From Alistipes sp. Marseille-P5061 (GTDB taxonomy: Bacteria > Bacteroidota > Bacteroidia > Bacteroidales > Rikenellaceae), in contig NZ_LT985748.1 of NCBI RefSeq assembly GCF_900290115.1, positions 62,001 to 126,000 of the forward strand: a stretch of DNA of 64,000 nt, read 5' to 3'. Numbering within the stretch: position 1 is the first letter of the stretch; each line of letters starts with the position of its first letter. This document shows, piece by piece, positions 1 through 8,232 of this stretch. The translations under genes were made by a program, and so were the position numbers. Under the pieces are notes generated by a model. The model saw only the letters and a list, made by a program, of their open reading frames with translations. It searched no databases and was not told where the DNA came from.

Positions 1-567
1 ATCCTCTGGTTCGGTGTCGACGATGCCGCAACCTCGTGCCTGACGCCGATTTTCTGCTCGGCGCAGGAGGTTCCCGAGTGCTTCAGCGAGAAGAACGGCT
101 CGATGCTCAGCTATTCGCCCACGTCGGCCTTCTGGCTCTTCAACCGCACGACGAACTTCGCCTACATGCGCTACGACATGATTTCGGCCGACATCCGCAA
201 GGTGACCGACAAGTGGGAGAACGACCACCTGGCCCTGATGGAGAGCCTTCCGGCCCGCATCGGCATGATGTCGGACGAGGCGCGCCGCAGCTATCTGACC
301 GAGGTGAGCGTCTCGACGGCACAGGAGCTCTTCGACCGCTGGCAGCGTCTGAACAGCTACCTGCTGATTAAGTACATGGACGGCAACGTCAAGAGCGAAC
401 ACGGCGACGTGCTCTCGTACCTCGACGGCGACGGTTCGTCGGCCCACTTCGTCGACAACGGCAACGGCCGCGACATCCCCGACAAGATTCAGTTCCCGGG
501 CTACAACGAGAAGTGGAAGCGCGCCGTGGCGGCCGACAACGGCGAGGTGCTGCGCGTGGTCAAGTAA
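1..567 (+). CDS. C69-family dipeptidase, C-terminal part (partial)
   Basis: The reading frame is open from the first base of the window and ends in TAA, giving the last 188 residues of a longer protein. The sequence around residues 35-95 (AFWxFN, then AYMRYDMISADIRK and a helical stretch of charged residues) resembles the C-terminal region of peptidase family C69 (PepD-like dipeptidases), which cleave dipeptides with an N-terminal cysteine nucleophile. That cysteine and any signal peptide lie upstream of the window, so activity cannot be judged. A GC-rich hairpin follows the stop. Family assignment is from remembered motifs and is moderately sure. Confidence 0.7.
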   Translation: MLWFGVDDAATSCLTPIFCSAQEVPECFSEKNGSMLSYSPTSAFWLFNRTTNFAYMRYDMISADIRKVTDKWENDHLALMESLPARIGMMSDEARRSYLTEVSVSTAQELFDRWQRLNSYLLIKYMDGNVKSEHGDVLSYLDGDGSSAHFVDNGNGRDIPDKIQFPGYNEKWKRAVAADNGEVLRVVK

Positions 568-604
568 GCGGCGCCATTCGGAGAAACAACCATAGTAAAA
601 CCAT

Positions 605-649
605 CGAGGGGAGGGCGGAGCCGCATCGGAGGCGCACGTCGTCCCCTCG
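605..649 (+). other. GC-rich hairpin between dipeptidase and lpdA
   Basis: An 8-bp inverted repeat (CGAGGGGA at 605-612 and TCCCCTCG at 642-649) encloses a GC-rich loop that can pair further. It lacks a T-run, so it is either a weak terminator for the dipeptidase or a structured leader for the dehydrogenase starting 18 bp downstream. Confidence 0.35.
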
Positions 650-666
650 CTCCTAAAACGAATACC

Positions 667-2043
667 ATGAAATATGACATCATTGTAGTCGGCTCGGGTC
701 CGGGCGGGTATGTCGCCGCCATCCGTGCCGCACAGCTCGGCCGACGCGTGGCGCTTGTCGAGCGGGCCGAGGCGGGCGGCGTCTGCCTCAACTGGGGCTG
801 CATCCCGACCAAGGCGCTGCTCAAGAGCGCCCAGGTCTACGCCTGGTGCAGGGCTGCGGACCACTACGGCCTGACGCTCGACGGGGAGGTGCGCCCCGAC
901 CTGGAGCGCATCGTCGACCGCTCGCGCGGCGTGGCCGAGACGATGAGCAAGGGGGTTGCCTTCCTGCTGCGCAAGAACAACATCGACCTCATCGCCGGCT
1001 TCGGCCGGCTGGTGGCTCCGGGGCGGCTCGACGTCGACGGCGTCGTCTACGAGGCGGACCACATCGTGCTGGCGACGGGCGCCCGTCCGCGCGAGATGCC
1101 CTTCATGCCCATCGACGGCGAGCATGTCCTCTCGTCGCGTCATGCGCTGGAGCTGCGGCGGCTGCCCGCGTCGATGGTGGTCGTCGGTTCGGGCGCCATC
1201 GGCAGCGAATTCGCCTGGTTCTACGCCACGCTGGGCGTCAAGGTGACGCTCATCGAGTATCTGCCGCGCATCATGCCGCTCGAGGACGAGGAGGTCTCGA
1301 AGACCATGGAGCGCGTCTTCCGCAAGCTGCGGGCTACGGTGCTCACCTCGACCACCGTGCGCAGTGTCGTGGTCGGCGCCGACGGACGCTGCGTCGTCGA
1401 AGTCGAGGGGCGCAAGGGTGTCGAGTCGCTGAGCGCCGAGGTGGTGCTCTCGGCCGTCGGCATCAAGTCCAACATCGAGGGCATCGGCCTTGAGGAGCTG
1501 GGCATCGCCGTCGAGCGCGACAAGGTGGTGGTCGACCCCTTCTACCGCACCAACGTGCCGGGCATCTACGCCATCGGCGACATCGTGGGCGGTCCGGCGC
1601 TGGCGCACGTCGCCTCGGCCGAGGCCGTATGCTGCATCGAGGCCATCTGCGGGCTCAACCCCGCGCCGGTCGACTATTCGACCATCCCCTCGTGCATCTT
1701 CACCTCGCCCGAGGTGGCGTCGGTCGGCATGACCGAGCAGCAGGCGCGCGAGCGGGGCATCGACGTGCGCGTCGGGCGCTTCCCCTTCACCGCTTCGGGC
1801 AAGGCGACGGCGGCGGGCGACCGCGACGGCTTCGTCAAGCTGCTCTTCGACGGCGAGGAGCGCCTCATCGGCGCCCACATGGTGGGTGCCGGCGTCACCG
1901 AGATGCTGGCCGAGCCGACGCTTGCCAAGGCGCTCGGCGTCACGGCCCACCGTCTGGCCCGCATCATCCATGCCCACCCCACGATGAACGAAGGGGTGAT
2001 GGAGGCGGCCGAGGCGGCCATAGGCGCCGCGATTCACCTCTGA
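667..2043 (+). CDS. lpdA: Dihydrolipoyl dehydrogenase
   Basis: 458 residues, the usual length for E3. It reoxidises dihydrolipoamide with NAD+ in 2-oxoacid dehydrogenase or glycine-cleavage complexes in the cytoplasm. The N-terminal FAD-binding motif GSGPGGYVAAIRAAQLG (residues 9-25) is followed by the redox-active pair Cys40/Cys45 in CLNWGCIPTK. A second Rossmann motif VVGSGAIGSEFAWF binds NAD+, ATGARP and YAIGDIVG are the conserved FAD contacts, and HPTMNE near the C-terminus supplies the catalytic His437/Glu442. No other E1/E2 or glycine-cleavage gene lies next to it, so which complex it serves is not shown here. The start is fixed by the FAD motif beginning within ten residues of the ATG. 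Confidence 0.96.
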   Translation: MKYDIIVVGSGPGGYVAAIRAAQLGRRVALVERAEAGGVCLNWGCIPTKALLKSAQVYAWCRAADHYGLTLDGEVRPDLERIVDRSRGVAETMSKGVAFLLRKNNIDLIAGFGRLVAPGRLDVDGVVYEADHIVLATGARPREMPFMPIDGEHVLSSRHALELRRLPASMVVVGSGAIGSEFAWFYATLGVKVTLIEYLPRIMPLEDEEVSKTMERVFRKLRATVLTSTTVRSVVVGADGRCVVEVEGRKGVESLSAEVVLSAVGIKSNIEGIGLEELGIAVERDKVVVDPFYRTNVPGIYAIGDIVGGPALAHVASAEAVCCIEAICGLNPAPVDYSTIPSCIFTSPEVASVGMTEQQARERGIDVRVGRFPFTASGKATAAGDRDGFVKLLFDGEERLIGAHMVGAGVTEMLAEPTLAKALGVTAHRLARIIHAHPTMNEGVMEAAEAAIGAAIHL

Positions 2044-2082
2044 CGCGGGGCGGCAGGCTTTCCACTGAGCGGCGGGGCGGCT

Positions 2083-2172
2083 CTCTCCGGATGCGGGGGC
2101 GATTCTCTCCGGATGCGGGGGCGCCGCAATTCTCTCCGGATGCGGGGGCCGGTTCTCCCCGGATGCGGGGGC
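2083..2172. repeat. Four copies of an 18-bp GC-rich unit
   Basis: The unit CTCTCCGGATGCGGGGGC occurs at 2083-2100, 2105-2122, 2132-2149 and, with one change, 2155-2172. Spacers of 4, 9 and 5 bp separate the copies. It lies in the 330-bp gap after lpdA, where I see no gene. Function is unknown. The irregular spacing argues against a CRISPR array. Confidence 0.75.
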
Positions 2173-2325
2173 TGGCTCTCCTCTGAGCGGGGAGGATTGC
2201 TGCTCTACGCCGGGTCGCTGGGCGCCGATTTTGTTCGGTCGTTCCGGCAGCTGACAATCAACTACCGGCAGATGTTCATCCGCGGCCGGTAACAGAACGC
2301 AGCGGCCGTCAGCAGAACAAACGAA

Positions 2326-2360
2326 GAGACGGGACCCCCGGAATTGAGGGGTCCCGTCTC
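2326..2360 (-). terminator. Intrinsic terminator of the receptor operon
   Basis: A perfect 13-bp stem (GAGACGGGACCCC at 2326-2338 with its complement at 2348-2360) lies 15 bp past the minus-strand stop at 2375. On the minus strand it is followed by TTCGTTTGTTC. Confidence 0.8.
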
Positions 2361-2374
2361 TCTTTCTGCCCGGC

Positions 2375-4945
2375 TCAGAAGCGCCACGAGGCTCCCAGCA
2401 GCAGGTTGCGCGGACGGATGGCGTAGCGGTACGACGACGAGCTCGGTCCGTCGAAGAGCGTATAGGTGTAGCTGTCGCGGTCGAGCAGGTTGGTGGCCGT
2501 GAGGGTGAGCTCCCACCGCTCGCCGACCTTCCAGCCGAGCGAGGCGTCGACCAGCACGAGGTGCTTCCGCTGCGTGGAGGTGAGCTGCGTGTAGTAGTGC
2601 TCGCCCGTGAGGCGGATGACGAGCTGCCGCGTCGGCGCGAAGTGGAGCTGCAGCTGCTGGTCGAAGGAGTGCTGTACGGAGCGCTCCTGCTGTTCGATGC
2701 CCAGCACCGAACGGCGGTAGTTGAGGCGGTATTCGGTGTTGAACCAGCGGGCGAGGCGGAGGTTGAAGCGAGGCGAGAGGGTGAGCGTCGCCAGACGGTA
2801 GGGCATCGGCTCGCCCTGCTGGATGCTCTCCAGACGGGTCGTCTGCCACTGCACGTCGACCCCCGCCTGCCCGCGCAGGGCGTCGATGTTGATGCTCGCG
2901 CCGCCCGCGACGAACCACGACGCCGTGCGGTTCGTGCGGCGCAGCCAGCCGTCGACGATGTAGTCGCCCGCATAGCTCCGCTCGGAGAGCCAAGGCATGT
3001 CACTCCACGTGCGCATGACGAGCGCATGGGCGAAGATGCCGCTGAGCGGATTGCGATAGTTGGCGCCGGCCGAGAGCGAGCGGCGCAGCGTGCGGTCGAA
3101 CGAGGTGATGCCCCGCGTCAGCGTGCGGTAGTCGCGCAGCAGGGTGGCGGTGAAGAGCTGCTGCTCGTCGGGAGCGCTCTCGCCCAGCGTGGCGGCCGCC
3201 GTCAGACGCCACCGTGCGGCCGGCTCCCAGCGGAGTGCCGCGCGGCTCTCCCACAGCAGGGCGGTGCTGCGCCGTGTGCCGAGCCACGAGTGGCGCAGCT
3301 CGAGGGGGAGGTCAAGCGTGAGGTGCACCTGGTGCGTGCGGAAGGTGACCGAGGGCTGGAGGTAGCCTCCCGCCTGGCCCAGACGGCTCTGCACCGACGT
3401 TGCGGCCGCCTCGACGCCCGTCAGCGAGCTCCCCATGCGGCGCAGCAGCGCGGCGATGCCGCCCTTGAGCTGGAGCGTCCAGCGCCGTCCGGCCTGCAGG
3501 GCCCATGCGGCGTTGTGGTTCATCCGCACCAGGTCGATGTCGAGCTCCTGCCGCTGCCCCGACTCCGCACGCTCGACGGTGAGCCACTGCGGCTGCGAGA
3601 GGTAGAGCACGTAGGAGGAGAGGGTGAGCGTGCGCCGCTCGTTGCGGAGGATGCAGTCCAGGTCGTTCTCCACGCGGTACGAGGGGGTCGAGGCGCGCTG
3701 CTGATTGGGGTAGCTGCCCCCGACCGCGGAGCGGAAATCGCTCCACGCAAGGTCGGCCGAGAGGCGCTCGCGGAGGTAGAGGCGCTCGGTGTTGGCCTGC
3801 ATCCGGAGCCGGCCCGAGGCCGTGCGGTTGCGCAGCAGCGCCTGCTCCGTCGCCAGCTCCTCGAGCCTCCCGTCGGTCAGGTAGCGGAGCGTCCGCGCCG
3901 CCCAATCGGAGGTCAGACGGTCGTAGCCGCAGCCGACGTGGCCGCTCAGCTGGTAGTCGTCGGTGAGCTTCCAGAGGTGGTCGGCGCTCGCCATGACCGA
4001 GCGGTTGAAGCGCGTGCGCTCCTGGGCCAGCGGGGCCGAGGTGAGCTCCGTCCGGAACCACTCGGGGCTCCGGTAACGGTTGAAGTCGTTGCCGAGCAGC
4101 TCGTCGGTCGTCAGCTGCGTGAGGTCGGCCGTGGGGTCCTGCCCCGTGTTGTCTCCCTTGAGGTTGAGCATCGACTGGCTGCGGGCCGCCATGCGCATGG
4201 CGAAGACCGAGCCGCGCCAGAGCGCCCCGTCGGAGGCCCAGCCGCCGGCGCCGCGCAGCGACCCCGTCCAGCGCGAGCGGGCGTGTTCGCTCAGGCGGAG
4301 GTTCAGCGCCGCACGGTCGCTCAGGGTGATGTCGTTCAGCGCCTTGATGGGCTGGTGGTTCTCCAGCACCTCGACGCTGGCCACGTCCTGCGGCCGGATG
4401 TTGTTCGTCGCCAGCGAGTAGCGGCCGTCGAGCAGGTCCATCCCCTCGATGTAGAACTTATTGATGGGCTCGCCGTTGTAGCGGATTTCGCCCGTCCTTT
4501 CGACCTCGATGCCCGGCATCTTGCGCAGCACGTCGGCAATCGTGCGGTCCTGCACCTCGGTGAAGCTCGCGACGTTGTAGCTCACCGTGTCGCCCCGCAG
4601 CGAGAGGCGCGGCGCACGGATTTCGACCTCGCGAATCTTCACGGCCTCCGCCTCGAGGCGAATCTCGCGCGGCAGCCGGGCGGTGGTGTGGCGCTGCGGG
4701 CGGTAGCCCATCATCGAGACCTCGACGCTGGCGGCCCGCATCCCCTGCCGCGGGCGGAGGCGGAAGGCGCCGTCGGCCGCCGTGGTGGTGTAGCCGGCCT
4801 GCCGGCCCGTGCTGTCGGCCGCCAGCAGGATGGCCCCGGCAAGGGGCCGTCCGTCGGCGGCATCCACGACGCGCCCGGTCAGCTCCTGGGCTGCGGCCGT
4901 GAGCATAACTCCGAACAGCGCAACGATATATAATGTCCACTTCAT
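2375..4945 (-). CDS. Outer-membrane TonB-receptor-like barrel with carboxypeptidase-like N-domain
   Basis: 856 residues from the chosen ATG at 4945, where a signal peptide (MKWTLYIVALFGVMLTAAAQ) begins; the frame stays open 16 codons further upstream, but that stretch is unlike a signal. Residues ~22-105 form a carboxypeptidase regulatory-like fold (LTGRVVDAADGRPLAGA). A plug-like segment follows (VADVLRKMPGIEVERTGEIRYNGEPINKFYIEGMDLL), then a long barrel ending in a terminal aromatic (LLLGASWRF). This is the type of receptor-like barrel that commonly follows GLPGLI genes in Bacteroidetes. The ligand is unknown. It begins 13 bp after the GLPGLI stop and is almost certainly co-transcribed with it. 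Confidence 0.85.
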   Translation of the reverse strand: MKWTLYIVALFGVMLTAAAQELTGRVVDAADGRPLAGAILLAADSTGRQAGYTTTAADGAFRLRPRQGMRAASVEVSMMGYRPQRHTTARLPREIRLEAEAVKIREVEIRAPRLSLRGDTVSYNVASFTEVQDRTIADVLRKMPGIEVERTGEIRYNGEPINKFYIEGMDLLDGRYSLATNNIRPQDVASVEVLENHQPIKALNDITLSDRAALNLRLSEHARSRWTGSLRGAGGWASDGALWRGSVFAMRMAARSQSMLNLKGDNTGQDPTADLTQLTTDELLGNDFNRYRSPEWFRTELTSAPLAQERTRFNRSVMASADHLWKLTDDYQLSGHVGCGYDRLTSDWAARTLRYLTDGRLEELATEQALLRNRTASGRLRMQANTERLYLRERLSADLAWSDFRSAVGGSYPNQQRASTPSYRVENDLDCILRNERRTLTLSSYVLYLSQPQWLTVERAESGQRQELDIDLVRMNHNAAWALQAGRRWTLQLKGGIAALLRRMGSSLTGVEAAATSVQSRLGQAGGYLQPSVTFRTHQVHLTLDLPLELRHSWLGTRRSTALLWESRAALRWEPAARWRLTAAATLGESAPDEQQLFTATLLRDYRTLTRGITSFDRTLRRSLSAGANYRNPLSGIFAHALVMRTWSDMPWLSERSYAGDYIVDGWLRRTNRTASWFVAGGASINIDALRGQAGVDVQWQTTRLESIQQGEPMPYRLATLTLSPRFNLRLARWFNTEYRLNYRRSVLGIEQQERSVQHSFDQQLQLHFAPTRQLVIRLTGEHYYTQLTSTQRKHLVLVDASLGWKVGERWELTLTATNLLDRDSYTYTLFDGPSSSSYRYAIRPRNLLLGASWRF

Positions 4946-4958
4946 GCGTCGCTGGAGG

Positions 4959-5819
4959 TTACTCGAGTTCGATGGGGTTGTAGCCGCGCACAAGGTCGCC
5001 CGGCCCGAGAGGCGTGCCGTCCTGGGACGTGACGGTTATACTTACGTTCGAGTTGTTCGTGAGGTAACCGATTGGGTCAGTCATTATCTTCTGCTTGAGC
5101 TCGCGGTACTTTTTACGGCTTGTTTTCATGTAGTTGCGATCGGTCATGCGGATGGGTTCGACGCGCTGCTCCACACCCGTTGCCTCCATGTCGAGCACCC
5201 CGGCATCGTCCTTGATGGCAAGAATCAGCCCCGGCAGCCCGCCGAACTTCCACGGCCCGGCGCTCACGGCAATCTCGGGCGCATACCACGCCTCGTAGTT
5301 GCGGCCGCGGAAGGTGCAGCGCGCCCGGCGGCACGCATAGCCGAGGATGGTCCGCTCGCCCTCCTCAAGCTCCCAGTCGATGACGGGCAGCGGTTCGGTG
5401 TAGAGCAGGTGGTCCATGTCGATCTGATCGATATGAGTCAGTCGACCGCCCGCTTGGTCGCGAAAGAGGACATCCTGCACGCCTCCGTGGAAACTTCCGA
5501 GGTTGGCCAACACCTGTTCGGGCGGCGTGACGCGCACGAGTGAATCGGTTTGCCATGTCTTGTAGGAGTAGAATTTCGTAACGTTGCGCCCGATCTGGAG
5601 CAGCAGTAGGTCCTCCATCGGGAGTTCGCTCTCGGGCCGCTGTTGGTAGAGCATGCGGTAGCTGACGACAAAGCGTGTCGTGTCGAGCACTTCGCTGGGC
5701 GGTTCGGCCGTGTCGTAGGTCTTGACGCCGTCGGGCGTATAGGTTACGATGGTCTGTTGGGCAGGCGCCGCTCCGGCCGATGCGCCGAGCAGCGTGAGGA
5801 GAATAAGGAACTTTTTCAT
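4959..5819 (-). CDS. GLPGLI family protein
   Basis: 286 residues with a signal peptide (MKKFLILLTLLGASAGAAPAQQ), so periplasmic or outer-membrane associated. The family signature is clear: the segment around YEAWYAPEIAVSAGPWKFGGLPGLILAIKDDAG contains the namesake GLPGLI hexapeptide preceded by PWKF. No enzymatic role is established for the family. Members are usually found next to carboxypeptidase-regulatory/outer-membrane barrel proteins, as here. The start at 5819 was chosen because the signal peptide begins there; the frame is open 13 codons upstream. The gene is divergent from the sensor kinase at 5971, so the ~150-bp gap must hold promoters for both. Confidence 0.9.
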   Translation of the reverse strand: MKKFLILLTLLGASAGAAPAQQTIVTYTPDGVKTYDTAEPPSEVLDTTRFVVSYRMLYQQRPESELPMEDLLLLQIGRNVTKFYSYKTWQTDSLVRVTPPEQVLANLGSFHGGVQDVLFRDQAGGRLTHIDQIDMDHLLYTEPLPVIDWELEEGERTILGYACRRARCTFRGRNYEAWYAPEIAVSAGPWKFGGLPGLILAIKDDAGVLDMEATGVEQRVEPIRMTDRNYMKTSRKKYRELKQKIMTDPIGYLTNNSNVSITVTSQDGTPLGPGDLVRGYNPIELE

Positions 5820-5939
5820 CTTTGTTGCGGTTTTGGTTTCCGAAGACAAAGGTCGCACGAAATCCGGCAGGCGATGGTTAATGCCCCGTTAACGAATGTT
5901 AAATAGTCTTAACGCCGTCGGCCGTGGCTATTTTATGCG

Positions 5940-5947
5940 TACCTTTG
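5940..5947 (+). promoter_or_regulatory. -7 element of the kinase promoter
   Basis: TACCTTTG matches the Bacteroidetes -7 consensus TAnnTTTG. It lies 23 bp before the ATG at 5971, which supports that start over earlier in-frame ATGs at 5896 and 5935. Confidence 0.6.
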
Positions 5948-5970
5948 TTCGGCACAAGAACCTCTTCCGG

Positions 5971-7452
5971 ATGAACAAACGTCGCTTCGGCCGCATCTCG
6001 CTTCTGGTCTCCGCCTCGCTGGCGGTGCTCGTCGCCGTGCAGGCGTGGAGCCTTGCGGGTGTCTACCGCGACCGCCGCGAGGAGTTCTCGCGGCAGGTGA
6101 TGCAGGCCATGACGCGCGCCGCCTATGACGACCTGCTGTTGGGAAACAAACCCACCGAACGCAAAAGCCTTATTACCTTCTCCTCATCGGGGAACATCGA
6201 CTCGATTCAGGTGGATATGATTCAGTCGGTTTCGGTAAAGAATCTCGGCGGCGCGGGCAAGAGTATCTCCTTCACCTCGAAATCCGATACGATTCACCAC
6301 AATATCAGCGTCTCGGACGGCGAAACGACCCGCTACATCCGCCAGGAGATCCGCATTCCGCCGGTCTATCTTCTGCAGCTCAACATGGCACGCTACGACT
6401 CGCTTCTCACGTGCAACCTTGCAGCGGCGGGTATCGACCTGCCCCACAAGGTGGATGTCGTACGCGGTCCTTCCGACAGCACGTCGTCGGTGAAGCCCTT
6501 TACAGCAAAGCCGCTCCCGGATTCGGAGGTGGTGGTTACAGCTCTTAATGATTCGCTGCGGATTGCGGATCCGCTCACCTTCACGACCTCGCTCACGACC
6601 GACGACGAGCTCTATTTCCGGCTGCGCATCGAGAATCCCTACCGGCAGCTTCTGGGCGAGATGGCGGGCGTGGTCATCTCGTCGCTCCTGATGCTCGGGG
6701 CCGTAGCCGGGGCGCTGCTCTACCTGCTGCGGACGCTCTTCCGCCAGAAGACGCTCGAGGAGATGCGCCGCGACCTGACCCACAACATCACCCACGAGCT
6801 GAAGACTCCCATCGCCGTGGCCAACGCCGCGAACGACGCCCTGCTCGACTTCGGCGCGGCGGACGACCCCCGGCGGCGGAGGCGCTATCTGACGGTCATC
6901 CGCCGGCAGCTGGCCGCGCTGAGCGACATGGTGCAGCGCATCCTGACGATGAGCGTCGAGGAGCGCGGCGAGTTCGCCCTCGTGCGCGAGCAGACCGACG
7001 TCGGGGCGCTGCTGCGCGAGGTGGTCGACGAGTACCGGCTCAAGAGCCGCAAGGAGGCCCGCTTCGAGCTCCGCATCGAGCCCGACCCGCTGCTCTTTCC
7101 GCTCGACCGCTTCCATATGCGCCATCTGGCGGGCAATCTGGTCGACAATGCCCTCAAGTATTCGGGCGAGCGGGTGCACATTTGCATCGGGGCGCGTCTG
7201 GCCGGGGAGCGGCTGCGGCTGACGGTCGAGGACGACGGCATCGGCATCGACCGCCGCGCGCGCGAACACATCTTCGAGAAATTCTACCGCGTGCCGACGG
7301 GCGACCGGCAGGAGGTCCGCGGCTTCGGTCTGGGGCTCTACTACGCCCGCCTGGTGGCCCAGCGCCACGGCGGCACCATCCGCGTCGACTCCGCACCGGG
7401 GCGCGGCACCCGTTTCACCATCACTATTCCGAGCCATGACTCCCGCTCCTAA
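5971..7452 (+). CDS. Membrane sensor histidine kinase (RprX-like)
   Basis: 493 residues. Two transmembrane segments (about residues 10-30 and 230-255) flank a ~200-residue extracytoplasmic sensor domain. The HisKA phospho-acceptor is His275 in LTHNITHELKTPIAV. The catalytic domain has the N box (HLAGNLVDNALKYSG), DDGIGI, an F-box region (IFEKFYRV) and the G box GFGLGLYYAR. It autophosphorylates and should pass phosphate to the response regulator whose ATG overlaps its last 17 bp. The architecture matches RprX-type kinases of Bacteroides. The start at 5971 sits just before the first membrane helix and after a consensus -7 element. Its signal is unknown; the neighbouring GLPGLI/receptor pair is divergent and might be a target. 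Confidence 0.92.
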   Translation: MNKRRFGRISLLVSASLAVLVAVQAWSLAGVYRDRREEFSRQVMQAMTRAAYDDLLLGNKPTERKSLITFSSSGNIDSIQVDMIQSVSVKNLGGAGKSISFTSKSDTIHHNISVSDGETTRYIRQEIRIPPVYLLQLNMARYDSLLTCNLAAAGIDLPHKVDVVRGPSDSTSSVKPFTAKPLPDSEVVVTALNDSLRIADPLTFTTSLTTDDELYFRLRIENPYRQLLGEMAGVVISSLLMLGAVAGALLYLLRTLFRQKTLEEMRRDLTHNITHELKTPIAVANAANDALLDFGAADDPRRRRRYLTVIRRQLAALSDMVQRILTMSVEERGEFALVREQTDVGALLREVVDEYRLKSRKEARFELRIEPDPLLFPLDRFHMRHLAGNLVDNALKYSGERVHICIGARLAGERLRLTVEDDGIGIDRRAREHIFEKFYRVPTGDRQEVRGFGLGLYYARLVAQRHGGTIRVDSAPGRGTRFTITIPSHDSRS

Positions 7453-8131
7453 GATTCGCGTGCTGCTCGTCGAGGACGAGCAGACGCTCGCCGATATCAT
7501 CGCCGACACGCTCTCCGAGAAGGATTTTACCGTCACGGTGGCCTATAACGGCGTCGAGGGGCTCCGCGCCTTCGACCGCGAGCGGCCCCAGGTGGTGGTG
7601 ACCGACATCATGATGCCGGGCATGGACGGGCTGTCGCTCGTCGCTGAGCTCCGCCGCAGGGACCCTTCGGTGCCGATTCTCTTCCTGTCGGCCCGCTCGG
7701 CCGCCGAGGATGTGGTGCGGGGCTTCGAGGCGGGCGGCAACGACTACCTGCGCAAGCCCTTCGCCATGAGCGAGCTCATCGTGCGGCTGCGCGCCCTTGC
7801 GGGACGGCAAGCGGCCGCGGAGCCGGCGGCCCGTCCGGCGCCGCTTGCCGTGGGGCGCTTCCTCTTCGATGCGGGGCAGCAGCGGCTGACGCTGGGCGAG
7901 CGGGTCTTCGAACTCTCGGCCCGCGAGACGGCGCTGCTGGCGATGCTCTGCGAGCAGCGCGGCGAGGTAGTCCCCACGCAGCTGATTCTGCAGCGCATCT
8001 GGGGCGACGACTCCTTCTTCAACGCCCGCAGCCTCCACGTCTTCGTCACGCGCCTGCGCCACCGTCTGGCCTCCGACCCCGACATCCGGCTGGTCAACGC
8101 CCGCGGCGTGGGCTACAAGCTCCTCTTCTGA
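7436..8131 (+). CDS. OmpR-family response regulator (RprY-like)
   Basis: 231 residues. The receiver domain carries the acidic pair Glu13/Asp14, phospho-acceptor Asp57 in VVTDIMMPGMDG, and Lys107 in YLRKPF. A winged-helix transcriptional-regulation domain follows, ending in the conserved RSLHVFVTRLRHRLASDPDIRLVNARGVGYKLLF. It overlaps the kinase gene by 17 bp, typical of translational coupling, so the two form a two-component system. A terminator follows 40 bp after the stop. Confidence 0.95.
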   Translation: MTPAPKIRVLLVEDEQTLADIIADTLSEKDFTVTVAYNGVEGLRAFDRERPQVVVTDIMMPGMDGLSLVAELRRRDPSVPILFLSARSAAEDVVRGFEAGGNDYLRKPFAMSELIVRLRALAGRQAAAEPAARPAPLAVGRFLFDAGQQRLTLGERVFELSARETALLAMLCEQRGEVVPTQLILQRIWGDDSFFNARSLHVFVTRLRHRLASDPDIRLVNARGVGYKLLF

Positions 8132-8173
8132 AACGGGCCGGATGCACCCGGACGTGCGCCGTGCCGCATGACA

Positions 8174-8208
8174 AACGCCCCGCCTCCCTGATAGGGAAGC
8201 GGGGCGTT
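8174..8208. terminator. Bidirectional terminator between convergent operons
   Basis: A 16-bp stem with one mismatch (8174-8189 with 8193-8208), containing AACGCCCCGC and its complement, lies between the regulator gene (plus strand) and the last cobalamin-operon gene (minus strand). Confidence 0.75.
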
Positions 8209-8232
8209 CGGTGCTGCATCGTGCCGCCCGGC

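Noticed and set aside
2561..4933. A 790-codon open frame on the plus strand antisense to the outer-membrane receptor
   Set aside because: Arg/Ala/Val-rich with no motifs; produced by the GC-rich codons of the real gene on the other strand.
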